Made by a program: the position numbers and the translations under genes. A stretch of DNA of 35,970 bases. Source: an uncultured Pelagibacteraceae bacterium. Lineage in GTDB: Bacteria; Pseudomonadota; Alphaproteobacteria; Pelagibacterales; Pelagibacteraceae. Numbering within the stretch: position 1 is the stretch's first letter; every line of letters starts with the position of its first letter. Location of the stretch: positions 1-35,970 of the forward strand of contig CACNPC010000009.1 of the NCBI GenBank assembly GCA_902622245.1, in the 5' to 3' direction. The notes under the pieces were generated by a model. It made no database searches. It saw nothing but the letters and a program-made list of their open reading frames with translations, and was not told where the DNA came from. Below are positions 34,223 to 35,970 of this stretch, piece after piece.

Positions 34223-35970
34223 CTAATTGAAGCTGATAGGGTCAACATCAACTGAAAGTTTCATTCCTTTGGAGAGTTGAAAATCTTTCAATACATCTTT
34301 CAATTTTTTCTGAACACTAGATGTTTTTTTTGCCCTTATTAATAGTCTATTTCTGAATTTTTGATTAATTCTATATATTGGAGCATTAACTGGTCCTAAA
34401 ATTTTTGCATCTATAGACTTTGATAAAATATTTTTAAGTTTTACGGCATCTATATCAAGTTTTTTTTCATTTGATGAAGATAAGATTAAAGCGATAAATC
34501 TTTCGTAGGGCGGTAAATTATTCCTCTTTCTTAAATTTAATTCATTTTCTAGAAATTTAAAAGGATCTTCATTTGTAATTTGATTTATAACTTCTGGTTT
34601 TAAATTGTATGTTTGGAAATAAATATTAGCTGGTTTACCGGTTCTACCTGCTCTTCCTGATAACTGGTGGTAAAGTTGTAAATTTTTTTCTGTGCTCCTA
34701 AGATCATGTCCTTGAGAAGTTAAATCAATATCTAATACAACAATACAATTCAATTTTGGAAAGTGAAATCCTTTTGATATTAATTGAGTACCTACAAGAA
34801 TATCTATTTCACCAGATATAATTTTATTCAATTTATCTTTGCCTGATGCTTTATTCATTGTGTCGCTAGAAAAAATTATTGTTTTTTTATTAGGAAAGAG
34901 TTTTTTAACTTCCTCTGCAATTTTTTCTACCCCAGGTCCACTGAATACAAACTCACAAACATTTCCTTTTTTACAATCTCTATTTAATTTTGAATTATAT
35001 CCACAGTAATGACACAAAAGAATTTTTTTATTTTTGTGAAATACTAAATTTATAGAACACCTTGGGCATGTAAAAACATTTAAACATTTTTTACATAAAA
35101 CATAGGGTGCAAAACCTCTTCTATTTATGAAAAAGAGAACTTGATCTTTTTTATTTAAATGTTCTTTTACTTTTTCAAGAGTTTTAAGAGATATAGAACT
35201 TTTGGTCGCTAGTTGATTTTGATAAAGATCGATAACATGGTGTTTGGGTAAATTTGCACCTTTATATCGATTAAGTAATCTTGAGTAATTATATTTTTTA
35301 ATTTTAATATTTTCATATGTTTCGATTGATGGAACTGCAGTTACTAAATTTATTGGAATGTTTTCGTGTTTAGCTCTTGATATTGCCATATCTCTAGCGT
35401 TATAGATAATTCCTTCATCTTGTTTATAAGATTGATCGTGCTCTTCATCTACAGTTATCAAACCTAATTTTTTGAATGGCAGAAATAAGGATGATCTTGC
35501 TCCGAGTACTACTTTAATTTTTCCTGCTGATAATCCATTCCATATAATTTTTCTTTTTTTTGGGCTGACTTTTGAATGCCAAACTGCAGCTTCAAATCCA
35601 AAATAAGATTTAAATTTTTTTTCAAACTCATTTGTTAGTCCTATTTCTGGTAATAAAATTAGAGCTTGCAATCCTATATTTATAATTTTTTCAATAGCTT
35701 TAAAATAAACTATTGTTTTTCCTGAACCGGTTGTACCTTGAAGTAAATGAACTCTAAAACTGGTATCATTTTTGGATAACTCTTTATAAGCTTTATCTTG
35801 CTCTTCAGAAAGTTGATAACTTTCTTTTTCATTTGATAGAGCATATTTTAATAAATCTTTGTCATTTTTTATTTTTAAATTTTCGTCATTAATCAAATGC
35901 AGTTTTAAACACATTCCTAGGGGTACAATGTTGTAATTGGAAAACCACTTTAGAAAATTCATTGTCTTTT
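34223..35970 (-). CDS. priA: Primosomal protein N' (PriA helicase), 5' end outside the window
   Basis: Replication-restart helicase that reloads the replisome at stalled forks. About 580 residues are visible. The frame stays open to the window edge, and the first methionine (35962) is followed by NFLKWFSNYNIVPLGMCLKL, which in PriA lies after the 3'-DNA-binding domain, so roughly 100 N-terminal residues are missing only because of the window boundary. Visible are the Walker A GTTGSGKT, DEEHDQSYKQ, FFINRRGFAP and the zinc-binding cysteines of CKKCLNVFTCPRCS and LLCHYCGYN. The helicase motifs GTQLISKGFHFP and QLSGRAGR follow. The family is unmistakable. Confidence 0.96.
   Translation of the reverse strand, partial: KTMNFLKWFSNYNIVPLGMCLKLHLINDENLKIKNDKDLLKYALSNEKESYQLSEEQDKAYKELSKNDTSFRVHLLQGTTGSGKTIVYFKAIEKIINIGLQALILLPEIGLTNEFEKKFKSYFGFEAAVWHSKVSPKKRKIIWNGLSAGKIKVVLGARSSLFLPFKKLGLITVDEEHDQSYKQDEGIIYNARDMAISRAKHENIPINLVTAVPSIETYENIKIKKYNYSRLLNRYKGANLPKHHVIDLYQNQLATKSSISLKTLEKVKEHLNKKDQVLFFINRRGFAPYVLCKKCLNVFTCPRCSINLVFHKNKKILLCHYCGYNSKLNRDCKKGNVCEFVFSGPGVEKIAEEVKKLFPNKKTIIFSSDTMNKASGKDKLNKIISGEIDILVGTQLISKGFHFPKLNCIVVLDIDLTSQGHDLRSTEKNLQLYHQLSGRAGRTGKPANIYFQTYNLKPEVINQITNEDPFKFLENELNLRKRNNLPPYERFIALILSSSNEKKLDIDAVKLKNILSKSIDAKILGPVNAPIYRINQKFRNRLLIRAKKTSSVQKKLKDVLKDFQLSKGMKLSVDVDPISFN

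Noticed and set aside
34223..35970. PriA as a truncated pseudogene
   Set aside because: The frame is still open at the window edge and all helicase motifs seen are intact, so the missing N-terminus is a boundary effect.

Overview
The window looks like a chromosomal segment of a streamlined marine alphaproteobacterium of the SAR11/Pelagibacterales type. The evidence is a very AT-rich sequence (lysine codons are mostly AAA, and A or T runs are everywhere), gaps of a few bases or overlaps between almost all genes, and alphaproteobacterial gene sets: ChvG/ChvI, RegA (ActR), class I lysyl-tRNA synthetase, hisC-tyrA divergent from metX-metW, a stand-alone F1 operon atpHAGDC, and rplU-rpmA-obgE-proBA-nadD-rsfS-ctpA-rppH. 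I see no tRNA, rRNA, IS element, prophage or CRISPR. No gene-free stretch exceeds about 180 bases. The species assignment is inference; no search could be run.

Layout. 1-2743 (minus): chvI-chvG two-component system followed by ahcY, which runs off the left edge. 2795-5560 (minus): polA. 5661-6212 (plus): bioY, convergent with regA (6215-6778, minus). 6924-11072 (plus): a tightly packed polyamine operon with an ornithine/lysine decarboxylase, a deoxyhypusine-synthase-like protein, N-carbamoylputrescine amidase and agmatine deiminase. 11073-14547 (minus): a queuosine-precursor-type transporter, rpmB, pyrD and class I lysS. 14634-18188 (plus): a TrkH potassium transporter, an AmpG-like MFS permease and an NlpC/P60 peptidase. 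18190-20158 (minus): tyrA and hisC. 20159-20338: divergent intergenic region holding a promoter and a SAM-II riboswitch. 20339-22772 (plus): metX, metW, gloB. 22837-29342 (plus): the ribosomal-protein/Obg/proline/NAD cluster. 29335-34120 (minus): F1 ATP synthase genes. 34223 to the right edge (minus): priA, 5' end outside the window.

How the genes work together. Sulfur-amino-acid biosynthesis (metX, metW) appears to be controlled by SAM through the SAM-II aptamer, and ahcY at the left edge handles the SAH produced by SAM use. The polyamine operon offers two routes to putrescine (decarboxylation of ornithine, and agmatine via AguA and AguB) plus a DHS-fold aminobutyl transferase that could use it. 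The AmpG-like permease and NlpC/P60 peptidase overlap and suggest muropeptide uptake and recycling. ChvG/ChvI and RegA are two of the few signal-transduction systems such small genomes usually keep.

The strongest points for a second look are a 10-bp alternative helix (20270-20280 with 20313-20323) that would compete with the SAM-II fold and flanks a U-run; a 12-bp palindrome inside the likely promoter of the polyamine operon; the DHS-like gene in that operon; the AmpG/NlpC pair; and convergent gene ends with no room for terminators.
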